This document shows, piece by piece, positions 30,119-40,895 of a stretch of DNA of 64,000 nt. Location of the stretch: the NCBI GenBank assembly GCA_023091735.1, contig JALKBU010000093.1, forward strand, positions 1 to 64,000, given 5' to 3'. How positions within the stretch are numbered: the stretch's first letter is position 1; each line of letters begins with the position of its first letter. The position numbers and the translations under genes were made by a program. The notes below the pieces were generated by a model. The model was not told the DNA's origin. It searched no databases and was given only the letters and a program-made list of their open reading frames with translations. This stretch comes from Trichomonas tenax. Lineage: Eukaryota > Parabasalia > Trichomonadida > Trichomonadidae.

Positions 30119-33112
30119 TCAAACAAAAGCGCCGAGATTCTCTTCTCTGATCTTCTTCAGGTTGTCGTGGATAGCTCTAGACTCCTTTTCGCTCTTCACA
30201 AGCTTCTCGACTAACTCAATGAGTCTGAATTCTTGTGAAGAAAGCTTCGACTTCAACAATTTCTTGTCCGCTGACATTCCAGCGCCAACTCTCGATAATT
30301 CCTTCCTCAAGGACTTCTCCATGTTGAGTTCATCATTTAACTTCATTATTCTCTGCTCTAACTGTGAATTTGTCGATAGTAATTCTTCTCTTTCAACTTT
30401 ATTCTTCTGGCTGAGTTGCAGAGCTGATTTTCTGCTCTCTGCAAGTTCTTTAGACTTCTGCTCAACTTCCTGCTTGTGTGCTTCTATTTCCCTCGCGAGT
30501 TGTTGCCTTAAATCGGCCAACTTCGTACTCATCTGTTCAAGGACAACCTGGCGTTCTTCGATAGCGCATTTCGACATAATGTAGTCAACAGCTTCGATTC
30601 CATCATCGCCTGTGTATCCCATTCCTATTGCTCTTTCTATGATAGAGTCGACAGTGTGGTGATCATTCTTCGCTTGCTCACTCGACTTCTTCAGTATGCT
30701 CAAAATCTGGGCGTTTCTTGCTGCGTTCATTGGGAACAAAGGTCCTTTAGGAGACATTGTGTTACGAGTCAATGTTTGAAGGATTTGTCCAACGAAGTCG
30801 GAAGCTTCTCCTTGAATTGCAATCAATTCTGCGACGCCATCTGATGGTTTCTTGCTGTTCTTAACCATTGTGCAAACATTATCGAACTCTTTCTTGATGT
30901 TTTCGATTGTTGGTAAATCGTTTGTTCCGAAAATTCCAAAGATAGTTTTCATCAACTTTTGTAGTTCAGCGGTCTTCTTTTCGATGTCATCTCTTATGGA
31001 AATACCTAAAGCTTCTCTTACATTTTGTTCTGTTGACATCGCCTTCTTCCCTTTCTCTATCTCCTGAAGAGCTCCACGCGCAGTTTTAACTCCTGTCGCT
31101 GTTAATAAATCATTTAGATCGTTTTGAAGTTCCTGCATCTTTATCTTTAGATCCGTGTTCTGTGATTCCTTTTCATCATTCATTCCTTGTAACTCTGTCT
31201 GTCTGATTGTTATTCTCTGTACTTGGGCCTTTAAAATCGCGATTTGGTTCTGCAAGTCAGAGTTTTCTCTTATTAATTTGTTATTTTCATCTTCGAGTTT
31301 AATGTTGACGTCTTTATTTTGTAATCTCGCTTTGCGGAGCTTTTCTATGACGTCGTTACTCTCAGCGATCTTCTCCATGTTCTCGTTAACTTGGTCTTCG
31401 AGTCCTTCGACTTTAGCTTTAAGTTCTGCGTTCTTTATTTTAGTTTCAGACAACAATTTGTTTGTGTTATTGAGTTGATCTGTGATTTGTTGGACTTTGT
31501 CTTTGAGAATGTTGTTCTCTGTTGTCAGATTCTGTTCATTGACTTCGAGTCTGTTCTTTACATCCATATTTAAGTCATTTAAGTTCTTTCTGAGTTTCTG
31601 TGATTCATTGTTTAAGTCATCGATTTGTTTCTTTTGTTGATTGATGAGTTCTGTCTGTTGTACACCTTCTGCTTGAAGAGCGGCGTTCAGTTTCTTGATA
31701 TTGCGTAATTCAGACTGCAACTGAGCATTCTGTCCTTCAGCGGAGAGTTTGATATCATCTGCATCGAGTTTTGCCTTTTGAAGATTGTTCGTGACACTCG
31801 AAAGTTTGTCTTGTAATTCTTGAATGTTCTGAATCAAAGTTTGGTTCTCTTCGCGGTTTTGTGCGTATTTTAGTTGGATGTCCCTGAAATCTGTATTGAT
31901 CTGTTCGTATTTCTTCGATATTTCAGCTGCTTCGGCTGTTTTCTCGTCGAGTTGTGATTTAAGCTGAACTGCTGTTTGTTGCTCTTTTGTGAGGTTCTTC
32001 TTGAGCTGTTCCTGCGAAACAGTGATGTTCTTGATCCTTGCTTCGAACTCTTCTGCTTCCTCGTTGTGTTGTTTGATCTCGTTCGTGTATTCTTCGTTCT
32101 GAAGTTTGAGTTTTTCGGCGCTTTTTGAATGTTTTTCGCATTCGCGTTTTAAGTTGTTTATTTGGATTTCAAACTCTGCTATTTGAGATTTGAGCTCTTC
32201 GTTCTCTTGCATAACAGCGCTAATGTCGTTTTCGTATTTAACACGTTGTGCGTTTAATTGATTTTCGTTATTTGTTTTATTGTTGAGTAATTTCTTCAAT
32301 GACTCAATTTCTGATGTCTTTGACTGAACTTTGATTTTGAGTTGCTCTAATTGACCTGAATACTCTTCTTGTATCTTATTATTCGAATTCTTTTCTTTTT
32401 TGAGGAGTTTGCTCATTCGGTCTATCTTAGACTTGTAGAGATTGACTGCGGCGATAGTTTTTGATCTCATTAAACGAATTATCTTTGATGTATTCTTGTA
32501 TAAAATCTCAAAAGATTCTCTCGTCATTTCATTCTCTGATTGCAATGCGCGTATCGTTTTCGACATCTCTGTGACGTCAAATTCAGCAAAAACATGCATA
32601 AATGTTGGCGAATTCGGCGTATAATCGATTCTTGTTTTCTTTTGCATAACATTCAATAATTTCGCGTGCTCGAGGTTTTCATTCGTAGTGCGTTCGATTT
32701 CCGCTCTTAGTTTTAAGATTTGATCAATTAAAACATGAATATGCGAAATTCTCTGAATTGTTCCACGCTTTGGTTGGTCGTACTGCTTCAAAATTTTCAT
32801 TCCGAGAGCTTTTACGATCTCCTGTTGTTCTTCTTTGTACATTTGATCGTAAGCTTCCAACTTGTGAATAATTTTTGCGATATATGCTTCGCGATCGTCA
32901 CATATTATTTGCTCAAACACTTCCTGGATCCTGTTTCCGATGAAATTTTGCGATGTTGGGCTCTTTAGCATTTGTTTTGATATTTTATCTTCTGAAATAG
33001 CAAGAACTACTTTCTCTAAAGCGGATGTAAACATTTTTTCGCGGATTTTATAGGCCCTGGCGATGACTTCTGTGATTTCTTCCAATCCTGGATCTTTAAC
33101 TTTCGCGCTCAT
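30119..33112 (-). CDS. Long coiled-coil protein
   Basis: About 997 residues. The first 180 form a less regular helical head (EEITEVIARAYKIREKMF, FIGNRIQEVFEQIICDDREAY, EQQEIVKALGMKILKQYD). Residues about 190-720 are an almost continuous heptad coiled coil rich in Gln, Asn, Lys and Glu. A break at about 730-850 includes GISIRDDIEKKTAELQKLM and PKGPLFPMNAARNAQILSIL, followed by a final coiled coil. No TM segment, motor head or kinase domain. It probably serves as a structural or tethering protein, for example in the cytoskeleton or Golgi. The open frame begins at 33139, but a TCAAAAATT initiator (A at 33132) lies between the first ATG and the one at 33112, so the second start is preferred. Confidence 0.85.
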   Translation of the reverse strand: MSAKVKDPGLEEITEVIARAYKIREKMFTSALEKVVLAISEDKISKQMLKSPTSQNFIGNRIQEVFEQIICDDREAYIAKIIHKLEAYDQMYKEEQQEIVKALGMKILKQYDQPKRGTIQRISHIHVLIDQILKLRAEIERTTNENLEHAKLLNVMQKKTRIDYTPNSPTFMHVFAEFDVTEMSKTIRALQSENEMTRESFEILYKNTSKIIRLMRSKTIAAVNLYKSKIDRMSKLLKKEKNSNNKIQEEYSGQLEQLKIKVQSKTSEIESLKKLLNNKTNNENQLNAQRVKYENDISAVMQENEELKSQIAEFEIQINNLKRECEKHSKSAEKLKLQNEEYTNEIKQHNEEAEEFEARIKNITVSQEQLKKNLTKEQQTAVQLKSQLDEKTAEAAEISKKYEQINTDFRDIQLKYAQNREENQTLIQNIQELQDKLSSVTNNLQKAKLDADDIKLSAEGQNAQLQSELRNIKKLNAALQAEGVQQTELINQQKKQIDDLNNESQKLRKNLNDLNMDVKNRLEVNEQNLTTENNILKDKVQQITDQLNNTNKLLSETKIKNAELKAKVEGLEDQVNENMEKIAESNDVIEKLRKARLQNKDVNIKLEDENNKLIRENSDLQNQIAILKAQVQRITIRQTELQGMNDEKESQNTDLKIKMQELQNDLNDLLTATGVKTARGALQEIEKGKKAMSTEQNVREALGISIRDDIEKKTAELQKLMKTIFGIFGTNDLPTIENIKKEFDNVCTMVKNSKKPSDGVAELIAIQGEASDFVGQILQTLTRNTMSPKGPLFPMNAARNAQILSILKKSSEQAKNDHHTVDSIIERAIGMGYTGDDGIEAVDYIMSKCAIEERQVVLEQMSTKLADLRQQLAREIEAHKQEVEQKSKELAESRKSALQLSQKNKVEREELLSTNSQLEQRIMKLNDELNMEKSLRKELSRVGAGMSADKKLLKSKLSSQEFRLIELVEKLVKSEKESRAIHDNLKKIREENLGAFV

Positions 33113-33139
33113 TTGGAAGACGTTTAATTTTTGATTCAT

Positions 33140-33850
33140 AAATTTTTATATTTTAAAAGTAAAAAATTAATTCTTTTCTAGTTTTTACATTGATATGTAA
33201 AAATTTTCAAAATACAATATTTGACATCATAACTCATTTTAGGTCTTATTAAAAAATATATCATAAAATTATAGAAAAGTCTCATTTTGAAATTTGATGA
33301 TTTAGATTCTTGATTATATGTAGAAATAAGTAAGAAATATTGTAGACTTGGTAGTAAAAAGGAGGATTTAGTCGTTACTATTTCTTAAATTAAAGTATTT
33401 ATAAATATTTTTGATATCGGAAATCAAGATATCTTTCTCAAACATAATTGGTGTACATCGCAACTGGTTGCATATGACAACAATGCTGAAGTTTTATGAA
33501 TTTCTTTCGTATTGGTCATGTTCAATTTTTTAATATTATAAAAACTTGAAAAATGAAGTACATTGGCTTCCTCTACGCATTAGAGCAAGGTCTTCATCTT
33601 AAAAGCTTTCAATAATATAATTTTCTAAATTGGTTTCTAAAAGCTTTAAATTAATGGATTGTATATTAGTTATTAAAAAAATTTGTGATACCCTTTGTTT
33701 GGATGTTGTGGTTGATAATTTTTAGAAAAATGATATTTTGCCTTTTACATTCGTTAATGAATCGTACAGCTGCTAAAGGTTAAAGAAAAAACTTTTGTCA
33801 TGAAAAAGTTCGCTTAAATGAACTCTATTACTAACTTACAAAAGTTTTCC
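33140..33850. other. Divergent intergenic region
   Basis: It lies between two divergently transcribed genes. AT-rich, with no ORF or long repeat noted. Confidence 0.5.
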
Positions 33851-33863
33851 ATTTTAAGACCGT

Positions 33864-33877
33864 CACTTTTTATAAAT
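33864..33877 (+). promoter_or_regulatory. Initiator that fixes the Trm4-like start
   Basis: TCACTTTTTATAAAT ends just before ATGGAAG. With A33865 as transcription start the leader is 13 nt and the ATG at 33818 lies outside the transcript. Confidence 0.6.
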
Positions 33878-35635
33878 ATGGAAGAACAAAACACAGCGAA
33901 AGTGATGAAATTTTCAGAGATGTATCTGAAGTACTATCACGACTTATTCGTTCCCGATGTGATGACTGAGGAAGAAAATGTTGAAATGCGTGAATTTTTC
34001 AAGAAACCGCTTCCTATCGTCTTTAGAATCGCGAAAGACGTCCCACACTACGACGAATTATGCAAGCAAACTGAAAAGCACTTCGAAACCCTCACACAGA
34101 AAGGATTTAAATGCGAAAGAAAAACTTCATTGCCAACAGAATTCGGCGCCGTCTTTCAGATTGATATGACAGAATCTACGTTCAGAAGAGATGAGTCTGC
34201 GGCCGAATTTAGAGACTGGTTGAGAAATAATGTCAAAATGGGTTATATTCGCCGACAAGAGCTAGTTTCAATGATTCCACATCACTTTATGCAGGTTTCA
34301 AAAGACGATATTATACTTGATATGTGCGCAAGTCCAGGATCTAAAACTTCACAAATCGTAGAAAGCTTAAATCAAGGAAATGGCCTCGTTATCGCTAATG
34401 ATGTCGATCTTAAACGCTGTTACACACTCTTACATCAAGTCCAAGAAATTGGAACATCAAAAGTTTTAGTTTTATGCAATGAAGCACAATATATGCCTGA
34501 TTTTGGCTTCAAATTTGATAAAATACTCGCTGATGTACCATGTTCGGGCGATGGAACTGTCAGAAAAGACTCGAATGTCGCATATTCGTGGAAACCAAAT
34601 AATTCAACAGCAATGCACGGATTACAGCGTGCCATTCTCAAGAGGGGTTTAGAGTTGCTCAAAGTAGGTGGTACAATCGTCTATTCAACGTGCTCAATGA
34701 ACCCAATCGAAGATGAGGCTGTTATTGGCTCAGTTCTCGCTGAATTACCTGGCTGTGCTGAAATAGTTGACACATCGAACATGTTCCCAACACTAAAGAG
34801 GCACAATGGGCTCAAGAAGTGGCCAGTTTACACAGTCGACAAAGAAAAGCCGAACGAGATGCAGAGATTCGAGAAGCACGAAGATGTACCTCCGAAACTC
34901 AAAGGGCAGGTCTCTAAGACAATGTTCCCGGCGGAAGTCGAAGGATTGGACCACTGCATGAGGTTCTTCCCTCATTACGAAAATTCCGGAGGTTTCTTCG
35001 TCACTGTCATTCGCAAACTTAAAGATTTCGATAGAATCACAACAACGAAGCCACAGAAGCCAGTCAAAGAAGCGCCATTCATTCCTTTGGTTAAGAACTT
35101 CCCTGAGTTCTGGAACGAGATCAAGACACAGTTCGAACTCAAAGACTTCCCAAGCGAACAGTTATTTGCAAGAAATGATTCCAGCGCTAAAAATGTTTAC
35201 TTAGTTTGCGCTCCAGGTGCTAAATTATTGAATAAGATCGATGGACAGACGATCAATGTCGTTGCAGGCGGTGTTAACATCTTCACAAGGAAGGACGATA
35301 CTGTTTATCCATCAGCAGACGGCGCAAGATTCATCACAGAGCACGCGAACAGGCAAGTCATCAAAGTCACATCAGGCGATGTCAAGAAGCTTCTAGAAAG
35401 CGGAAAGAACGGTGTTCCGACACATGCTTTGTCTGAGCAGGCACAGGAACTCGTAAAGAGTTCTGTTCAAGGTGGCTGCTTGATCGTATGCCCAGGAACG
35501 AGATTCGTTTTCGGAGGAATGATCTTCAAGGCAAGTATCGCTGTCTACGTCAAGAAGGATATCATCACACTTGAACTTCAGAAGCTTGAGATTGCATATC
35601 CAGAACTGTTCGTTCAAACAGAACAAAAGGAATAG
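33878..35635 (+). CDS. tRNA (cytosine-5)-methyltransferase, NSUN2/Trm4 type
   Basis: A 585-residue SAM-dependent RNA methyltransferase. Motif I is LDMCASPGSKTSQIVE; motif IV is LADVPCSGDGTVRKD, with the conserved Pro-Cys that releases product; motif VI is VYSTCSMNPIEDEAVI, with the nucleophilic Cys. PHHFMQVSKDDIILD precedes motif I as in NSUN2. The order, and DVPCSGDGT in particular, point to the NSUN2/Trm4 subgroup, which makes m5C in tRNA. Human NSUN2 and yeast Trm4 are somewhat longer. The C-terminal 200 residues (KNVYLVCAPGAKLLNKIDG and VFGGMIFKASIAVYV) form a PUA-like or subgroup-specific domain. Probably nuclear. Confidence 0.92.
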   Translation: MEEQNTAKVMKFSEMYLKYYHDLFVPDVMTEEENVEMREFFKKPLPIVFRIAKDVPHYDELCKQTEKHFETLTQKGFKCERKTSLPTEFGAVFQIDMTESTFRRDESAAEFRDWLRNNVKMGYIRRQELVSMIPHHFMQVSKDDIILDMCASPGSKTSQIVESLNQGNGLVIANDVDLKRCYTLLHQVQEIGTSKVLVLCNEAQYMPDFGFKFDKILADVPCSGDGTVRKDSNVAYSWKPNNSTAMHGLQRAILKRGLELLKVGGTIVYSTCSMNPIEDEAVIGSVLAELPGCAEIVDTSNMFPTLKRHNGLKKWPVYTVDKEKPNEMQRFEKHEDVPPKLKGQVSKTMFPAEVEGLDHCMRFFPHYENSGGFFVTVIRKLKDFDRITTTKPQKPVKEAPFIPLVKNFPEFWNEIKTQFELKDFPSEQLFARNDSSAKNVYLVCAPGAKLLNKIDGQTINVVAGGVNIFTRKDDTVYPSADGARFITEHANRQVIKVTSGDVKKLLESGKNGVPTHALSEQAQELVKSSVQGGCLIVCPGTRFVFGGMIFKASIAVYVKKDIITLELQKLEIAYPELFVQTEQKE

Positions 35636-35737
35636 AAATATAAAAAGTATTTTATAGAGTTTTTATGTCGAAAAATCATTAATTTAGTCGAAAATTAAAT
35701 GAGTATTTTTATTCAAAAAATGCTTTGCTTGGTTTCT

Positions 35738-36687
35738 TTACCAGCCATGGCGCCAAGCGTGCATGCGGTGCCAGAGGAATGGGCATCTGCCATGGCAGTA
35801 CCTCATCATCCAGAATGGTGGTGGACCGTGCATCATGAATGGCAGGTGGGCAGCAGCTGCGGTGGCATTCGTCTTCAGATGTTGATGTGCAAGAGGACTG
35901 GCAGAACTTTGGGCTGCAGTGCTTCTTGCAGCAATCTTCACCTCTGCAGCAGCACTTCTTCTCTGGGCAGCAGTCCTCCTTCTTGCAGCATGGCTTCTCC
36001 GGGCAGACGTAGCGTGGTGGAAGGTTGGCGTATGGATCTTCAGAAGAAGATGATTCGGACTGGTTCCGCTGGTCCATCATGTTCTCCCACATCATGCGCT
36101 TCCACATCCTTCTCATCATCTTCCTCTTCCACCAGCGCTTCATTCTGCGGCATTCGTCGCTGTCGGACTCGGAGCAGCTCTGCTCATGGCACTTTGGACG
36201 GCAGCAACGCTTCTCGTGGCACGGCTTTTCATCGCATGGAGGTGGAGGAGGTGGGCATGGATCCTCACATGGTGGTGGCATTCCATGGCATGGTGGATGA
36301 GGATGGTGGTAGCGTCCGAATCCTCCGAATGGCCAGTGGCTGCTCCTCATCGGAAGAAGATGAGCTTGATGAAGATTCATTATTTTCTTCCATCATCTTT
36401 CTCCATTTGCGCCAAGGGCCGTGTCCTCATGGTCCATGGCAGCCACGATGACACATTTCATCGCATGATTTCTCCTCAGATTGGGATTCGGATTGTAGGC
36501 CGCGGCATTTGAACTTCTTCATCATGTATTACCACTTCTTGAACTGCTTGTACTCCTCTGGGTCGATTTTGGAGGTATGGAACTCTTCTTCAGTCGAAGG
36601 CTTGTTTTCTTCCTCCTTCGGCTGCTCCTCAGTCTTCTCTGGCTCAGGCTGTGGAGGTGTCTGTTGCTTGCTGTTGTCTTCAGACAT
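35738..36687 (-). pseudogene. Cys/Met/Trp/His-rich acidic protein gene, broken
   Basis: An ATG at 36687 opens MSEDNSKQQTPPQPEPEKTE and an acidic N terminus. TAA at 36529-36531 and TGA at 36427-36429 interrupt the same frame. A frameshift near 36350 leads into the frame ending at 35709, and another near 35870 leads to a tail HGPPPFWMMRYCHGRCPFLW. Across these breaks the composition is consistent and strange: Cys pairs (CPEKPCCKKEDCCPEKK, CCRGEDCCKKHC), Met/Trp/Arg clusters (WWKRKMMRRMWKRMMWENMM) and His/Pro stretches. It suggests a metal-binding or disulphide-rich protein, but I know no matching family. GC content is about half, far above the flanks, which suggests recent decay of a well-expressed gene. 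Confidence 0.6.
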
Positions 36688-37728
36688 CAATAACAAAAAA
36701 TGAAGTGATGAACTTTATTTCAAATTTTTGATTGCAATTTACAATATTTATGAAATTTTACTCTATAAAATAATCTCTTCTAATATCAACTTTTCCAAAA
36801 ACGTTATTTCTTCAGAAAGTGATTTTGATTAAAAAATTTCCCATTGAAAAATTTTTGATCAATTAACCTCTCCAGGATAACCACAGCTTCGCTATGCCAA
36901 ATTAGTGATAAATTCATAGTTATTTTGATTAGCAACGTTTTTTTTTTTTGACTCAGGTAATTCTGTGATTGATGATTTAAAAATCCACTTCGAGTCCTTA
37001 TAATTGTTATGCGAATATATCTTCAAAAATGTATACATTCCTATGAAAATAACATCAAAATAAATTTTTAGTAAGAGTTTAGTGCAAATTTTATCCAAAC
37101 CTTAAACGAGACCAAAATCACTACAAATGGATTCGCTTCACTACATAGGCCAGTTGAGGCTTGATTTTTTGGATATTTATTATTTTTAATTGCCATTTTG
37201 AGGATTGCTATTTCTAACCATTACTAAACACATTACATACACTTAAGCTATCTCTACTTGAATCCATTTTAGTAGATTTTAAAATCAGTTTTTTTGATAA
37301 AAATAAATTCTTTGTTATAAGATAAGAATTATAACCCTCATAAAAGGAGGTCTTAGAGATAGGTTTGACGAACTTCTATATGTATATATAAAAGAGAATA
37401 ATTTTGAATTCATATTTGAACTAAAATAAGATAGTTCCTCGATGGGTAGGGAAAATCTAATGAAGTAGTGGATGACACACTCTTTTTTAGAGTGTTATTT
37501 TTTAGGATCTTATTTAAACGATGGATGAGGTTTTTTGGCCTTATGCATTAATTGTGGCGGATTAAGAATACCTAAACTTATTTTCATCTTTTTGAAATAG
37601 AAGATATCGTTTATTCTTAAAAATATGAATGCAAAAAGAATTAATACACTCTATGTCAGCTAATCTGAAAGCAAAAATAAAAATTGCAATATCTAACATG
37701 TAAACTCAGATCAGTCATTATTTTTTTA
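36688..37728. other. AT-rich spacer
   Basis: No gene seen. The only ORF (36892-37098, minus) lacks any supporting feature. Confidence 0.5.
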
Positions 37729-38275
37729 TCTGATAATCAATTAGTGAAAGTTGTTATTGTCGGTGATAACAACACCGGCAAAACGTCCATTGTCAGGTAC
37801 ATGAAGATGAAGGCATTCACGAACTCCACCGTTTCAATCACCGGTCTGAACTTCGAAAAATTAGTTGTTCAAAGAAGCGATTTTAAATGTGAAATGGGGT
37901 TATGGGATACAGCTGGCCAGGAAAAGTAACAAGCTTTTACAGCACAGTATATTCGTGATGCTTATTGCATAATATTAGTTTACAAAACTCTTTCGGAGAC
38001 AAGTTTTGAGAACTGCTCAAAGTGGATTACATTGGTTCACCAAAGCGCGGACCCTCAAGTTCCAATTATTTTTTGTTTGCACTAAATCTGATTTACCATG
38101 CAATTTTGATGATTCCAATGCAGAAAGTGCGAATTCTTCTGCTGCAACTGGTGATCAAATTGAAGAATTAGAATATATTGCAGCTAAATGTGCAAAAGAG
38201 TTCAGCTCTAATCGAACATATAATAAGAATCTCATAGTTGAGAAGAAACAAACCGAAAAGAAGAAATGCAGTTAA
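37729..38275 (+). pseudogene. Rab-like GTPase, broken by one stop and a frameshift
   Basis: The frame SDNQLVKVVIVGDNNTGKTS with switch II LWDTAGQEK is followed by TAA (37927-37929) where the Rab family usually has Tyr or Phe, then QAFTAQYIRDAYCIILVYK in the same frame. A frameshift in a run of T near 38070 leads to FVCTKSDLP (the NKxD site as TKSD) and a tail ending KKKCS. No ATG remains at the start; the codon before Ser-Asp-Asn is TTA. The P-loop and G-motifs are well preserved, so decay is recent. Confidence 0.75.
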
Positions 38276-38522
38276 ATCAATTTTGAAATTAATATAAATT
38301 CATTGAAGTATCTTATTACTGAGCGAACTGTCAGCTGTTTATGTTATATTGATGTTTAAAATGTATTATATCTTTCATATACTTTTCAAATTAATTTATT
38401 TCGGAATTTAACCTATGCTTTCATCTTCAAGGAACTCATAGGCATTCTATATTATATTATTAAATTGGCAATTATATATATCGATATATAAATCTTTGTA
38501 AATCGCAATAAAGAAAGAACAT

Positions 38523-39398
38523 TTACAACAGCTTTTGAGGTGAGTAGAAGTTATCTGTTTGAAATCGGAGATCATAAATAAATATCGAATGAACTAAGAA
38601 GCAAATCATAACTTCTGGTACAGTTTCGAATAATATGGCTTTGCAAATAATGAACCAGCGTGCAACAATTGGCAATTTGTAGTATTTATCGAAATATGAG
38701 TACCATTCTGTCAAAAAGTGTTTTGGAGTGTACATGACGAAGTCATAGGCAACCCTTCCTATTTGTATCAAAACAAACCAAAACATTAAGACATATGACG
38801 TTCTTACACAACAAACTTGTCCAGGTTGAATAACTGGATATGTCATCTTCTGTATTAGTTTTATGGAAGGAATTATAGCGAAAACACAGATCAATATCGT
38901 TGTTGATCCATGCCAAATATAATAAATTGAAGTATCGTTCTCCATTGAACTGTTAATAGAAACGAAAACTCCTGTACCAAGGAAAGTCAACAAAACGAGA
39001 ATATAAAAGAATTTGAAGAATGAGTTAATTGTCGCTGTTATTCCTTGATATTGGTATAAAAGATCGATAATAATTGCGATAATGAGAGACATTGATAAGA
39101 AGAACAGGCATTGGTTACAACCAACCCAAACAATTTGGTATGCGAGGGCAGAATATCGAAAATGAACAATCGAGAGAACTGTTTTAAAAGAGAACGATAA
39201 CATCATTAACGACCAAAACGCGATGAAGTTGTTGAAACCTTTTTGTCTAAATCCTTTCGAACTCTTTAAATAACAATATAAGAAGTAAAGAGGAACTAAT
39301 GTAGACAAAAACTGGATGAAAAACAACGACCATACTTCGTTGTACCCACATCCGAGCGCGGTCACGAAATATTTACATTGAACATCTGCATCTGACAT
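38523..39398 (-). CDS. Seven-transmembrane protein
   Basis: A 291-residue, very hydrophobic protein with about seven TM helices: LFFIQFLSTLVPLYFLYCYL, FIAFWSLMMLSFSFKTVLSI, QCLFFLSMSLIIAIIIDLLY, FFYILVLLTFLGTGVFVSI, TILICVFAIIPSIKLI, YVLMFWFVLIQIGRVAYDF and TVPEVMICFLVHSIFIYDL. The short polar N terminus contains two Cys. Topology and size recall THH1/TOM1/TOM3 or GPR137-like membrane proteins, but no diagnostic motif was found. No GPCR signature such as DRY or NPxxY is present. Function unknown; membrane receptor or scaffold is inference. Confidence 0.82.
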   Translation of the reverse strand: MSDADVQCKYFVTALGCGYNEVWSLFFIQFLSTLVPLYFLYCYLKSSKGFRQKGFNNFIAFWSLMMLSFSFKTVLSIVHFRYSALAYQIVWVGCNQCLFFLSMSLIIAIIIDLLYQYQGITATINSFFKFFYILVLLTFLGTGVFVSINSSMENDTSIYYIWHGSTTILICVFAIIPSIKLIQKMTYPVIQPGQVCCVRTSYVLMFWFVLIQIGRVAYDFVMYTPKHFLTEWYSYFDKYYKLPIVARWFIICKAILFETVPEVMICFLVHSIFIYDLRFQTDNFYSPQKLL

Positions 39399-39635
39399 TA
39401 TTATTTGTCACTTTTATCACGGAATTGTTTCTTCATTATCACCTTTCTAAATTCTAAATTTCTCTTTATCTACTTTAAAAAAGCAACACTTGATGATATA
39501 ATTATAAACAGCTTGAAGAGCTCTATGGTATTATGTTAGCAAATATCAAATAAATATAGTTAATAAGAAGTTATATGTTAAAAAAGATGATCGATAATTT
39601 CTGAATGAATAAATGTCAAGTTTTTAGAAAACATA

Positions 39636-40676
39636 TCACTTAATAGCAGATGTTGAGCTGATTGTGTTAAGGCATTTGTTGTCCTTTCCTTCCATGAGAT
39701 GTTTAGCGAAGTGTGGATCGCAGATACTTGGACGACCGACAGAGATCAAGTCTGCGCCTTCCTTGACAGCTCTCTCCATGTCCTTGAGCTTCCTGAAACC
39801 GCCAACAACAGCGATTAGTGTCTTAGTGTGTTTCTTGAGTTCCATGGCTTCTGGCATATTATACCCTGGAGTGAATTTGATGTCATTGTAGCCCTTGACA
39901 GCCGGTGTTCTGCTTGCGGATGGGTTCAAGAAGCCGCATGAGACATCAATCATGTCGATTCCCTTGATAGCGCGGACGTTATCAATCAAGTCTTGGACTG
40001 TTTGACCGTTTTCGATGTGCTCAACACCATTGATCTTCATTGAGACGAAATAATCCTTTCCACATCTATCCCTGATTCTCTCGATGATCTCGTTGACAAT
40101 GCGGACTCCGTTCTCTAGTGAACCGCCATACTTGTCTGTGCGCTTGTTGTAGTGAGCGGCGATGAATTCAGTCAACATGTATCCGTGTGCGCAGTGGAGA
40201 TGAACACCATCAGCACCAGCGTTCTGTGAGTGCTTTGCGGCAGCGGCAAACTGCTCAATGAGCTCTTTGACATCGTCTGTTGTCATTTTACGCGATCCTG
40301 GGATGTTTCCTGAAGGTCCATATGGTTGAATTCCAGAAATTTCCTTTGCGCATGTTTCTCCACTGTGCGTGAGCTAGAATATCAATTTCGATCCTTGTTT
40401 GTGAACGAAATCTATTGTAGAGCGCCATGATGCAGATTGTTCTTCATTTTCCATTCCTCCCATCTTACTAATGCCTTTACCACCTTTTGTAACATATACA
40501 GCGCCAAGAATGATCAGTTATGTGCCACCAATTGCCATTTCTTTGTAATAATCTAATAATTTCGGAGAAGGAATGCCGTCAACAGGATCATTCATGACGC
40601 AGGGGGAGCACACAAGCCTGTTTTTTATCGTCAGGTTTCCAATTTTGATTGGTATGAAGAGAACATTTCCATTCAT
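39636..40676 (-). pseudogene. Old-yellow-enzyme family NADH:flavin oxidoreductase with two in-frame stops
   Basis: The whole 346-codon frame is preserved from the ATG at 40676 (preceded by a TCACAATT initiator) to the TGA at 39636, apart from TAA at codon 53 (40518-40520) and TAG at codon 101 (40374-40376). The FMN/TIM-barrel features are intact: GNLTIKNRLVCSPCVMND, IDFVHKQGSKLIF, LTHSGETC, GVHLHCAHGYMLTEFIAAHY, RTDKYGGSLENGVRI and GADLISVGRPSICDPHFAKH. The HCAH motif supplies substrate-binding residues. The 216-codon part from 40286 is open, but it lacks the N-terminal barrel strands and cannot be a complete enzyme. Confidence 0.85.
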
Positions 40677-40717
40677 TGAGAAATTGTGAACTGAAATCTA
40701 AAGGTGACAGTATTCGA

Positions 40718-40895
40718 ACATTGATTCATTCATGTACAGCTTCCTCCCATTTGATTGTTATTATCACATTACTAATATAAAAATTCAGACAATTTCATAT
40801 CACAATTTTACGACGTTCTCATGATGTGACATTGATTCATTCATGTACAGCTTCCTCCCATTTGATTGTTATGATCACATTACTAATATAAAAAT
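40718..40895. repeat. Direct repeat at the start of the cyclase pseudogene
   Basis: Two 67-base copies (40718-40784 and 40829-40895), offset by 111 bases, differ at one position. They contain ATTCATTCATGTACAGCTTC and end at the ATG of the next frame. Confidence 0.85.

Noticed and set aside
30119..33139. Numerous plus-strand ORFs inside the coiled-coil gene
   Set aside because: They are Ser/Phe/Leu-rich complements of Lys/Glu/Gln-rich coiled-coil codons and carry no independent evidence.
35699..36451. 250-codon plus-strand ORF opposite the Cys-rich locus
   Set aside because: Its composition (long Ser/Cys/Gly runs) is what the complement of the Cys/Met/Trp-rich minus-strand frame would give. 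No promoter or domain was seen, and the minus strand has an acidic start and consistent composition.
39636..40676. Stop-codon reassignment to explain the two in-frame stops
   Set aside because: Intact neighbours end with TAA, TAG and TGA at expected positions, so a standard code with a pseudogene is simpler.
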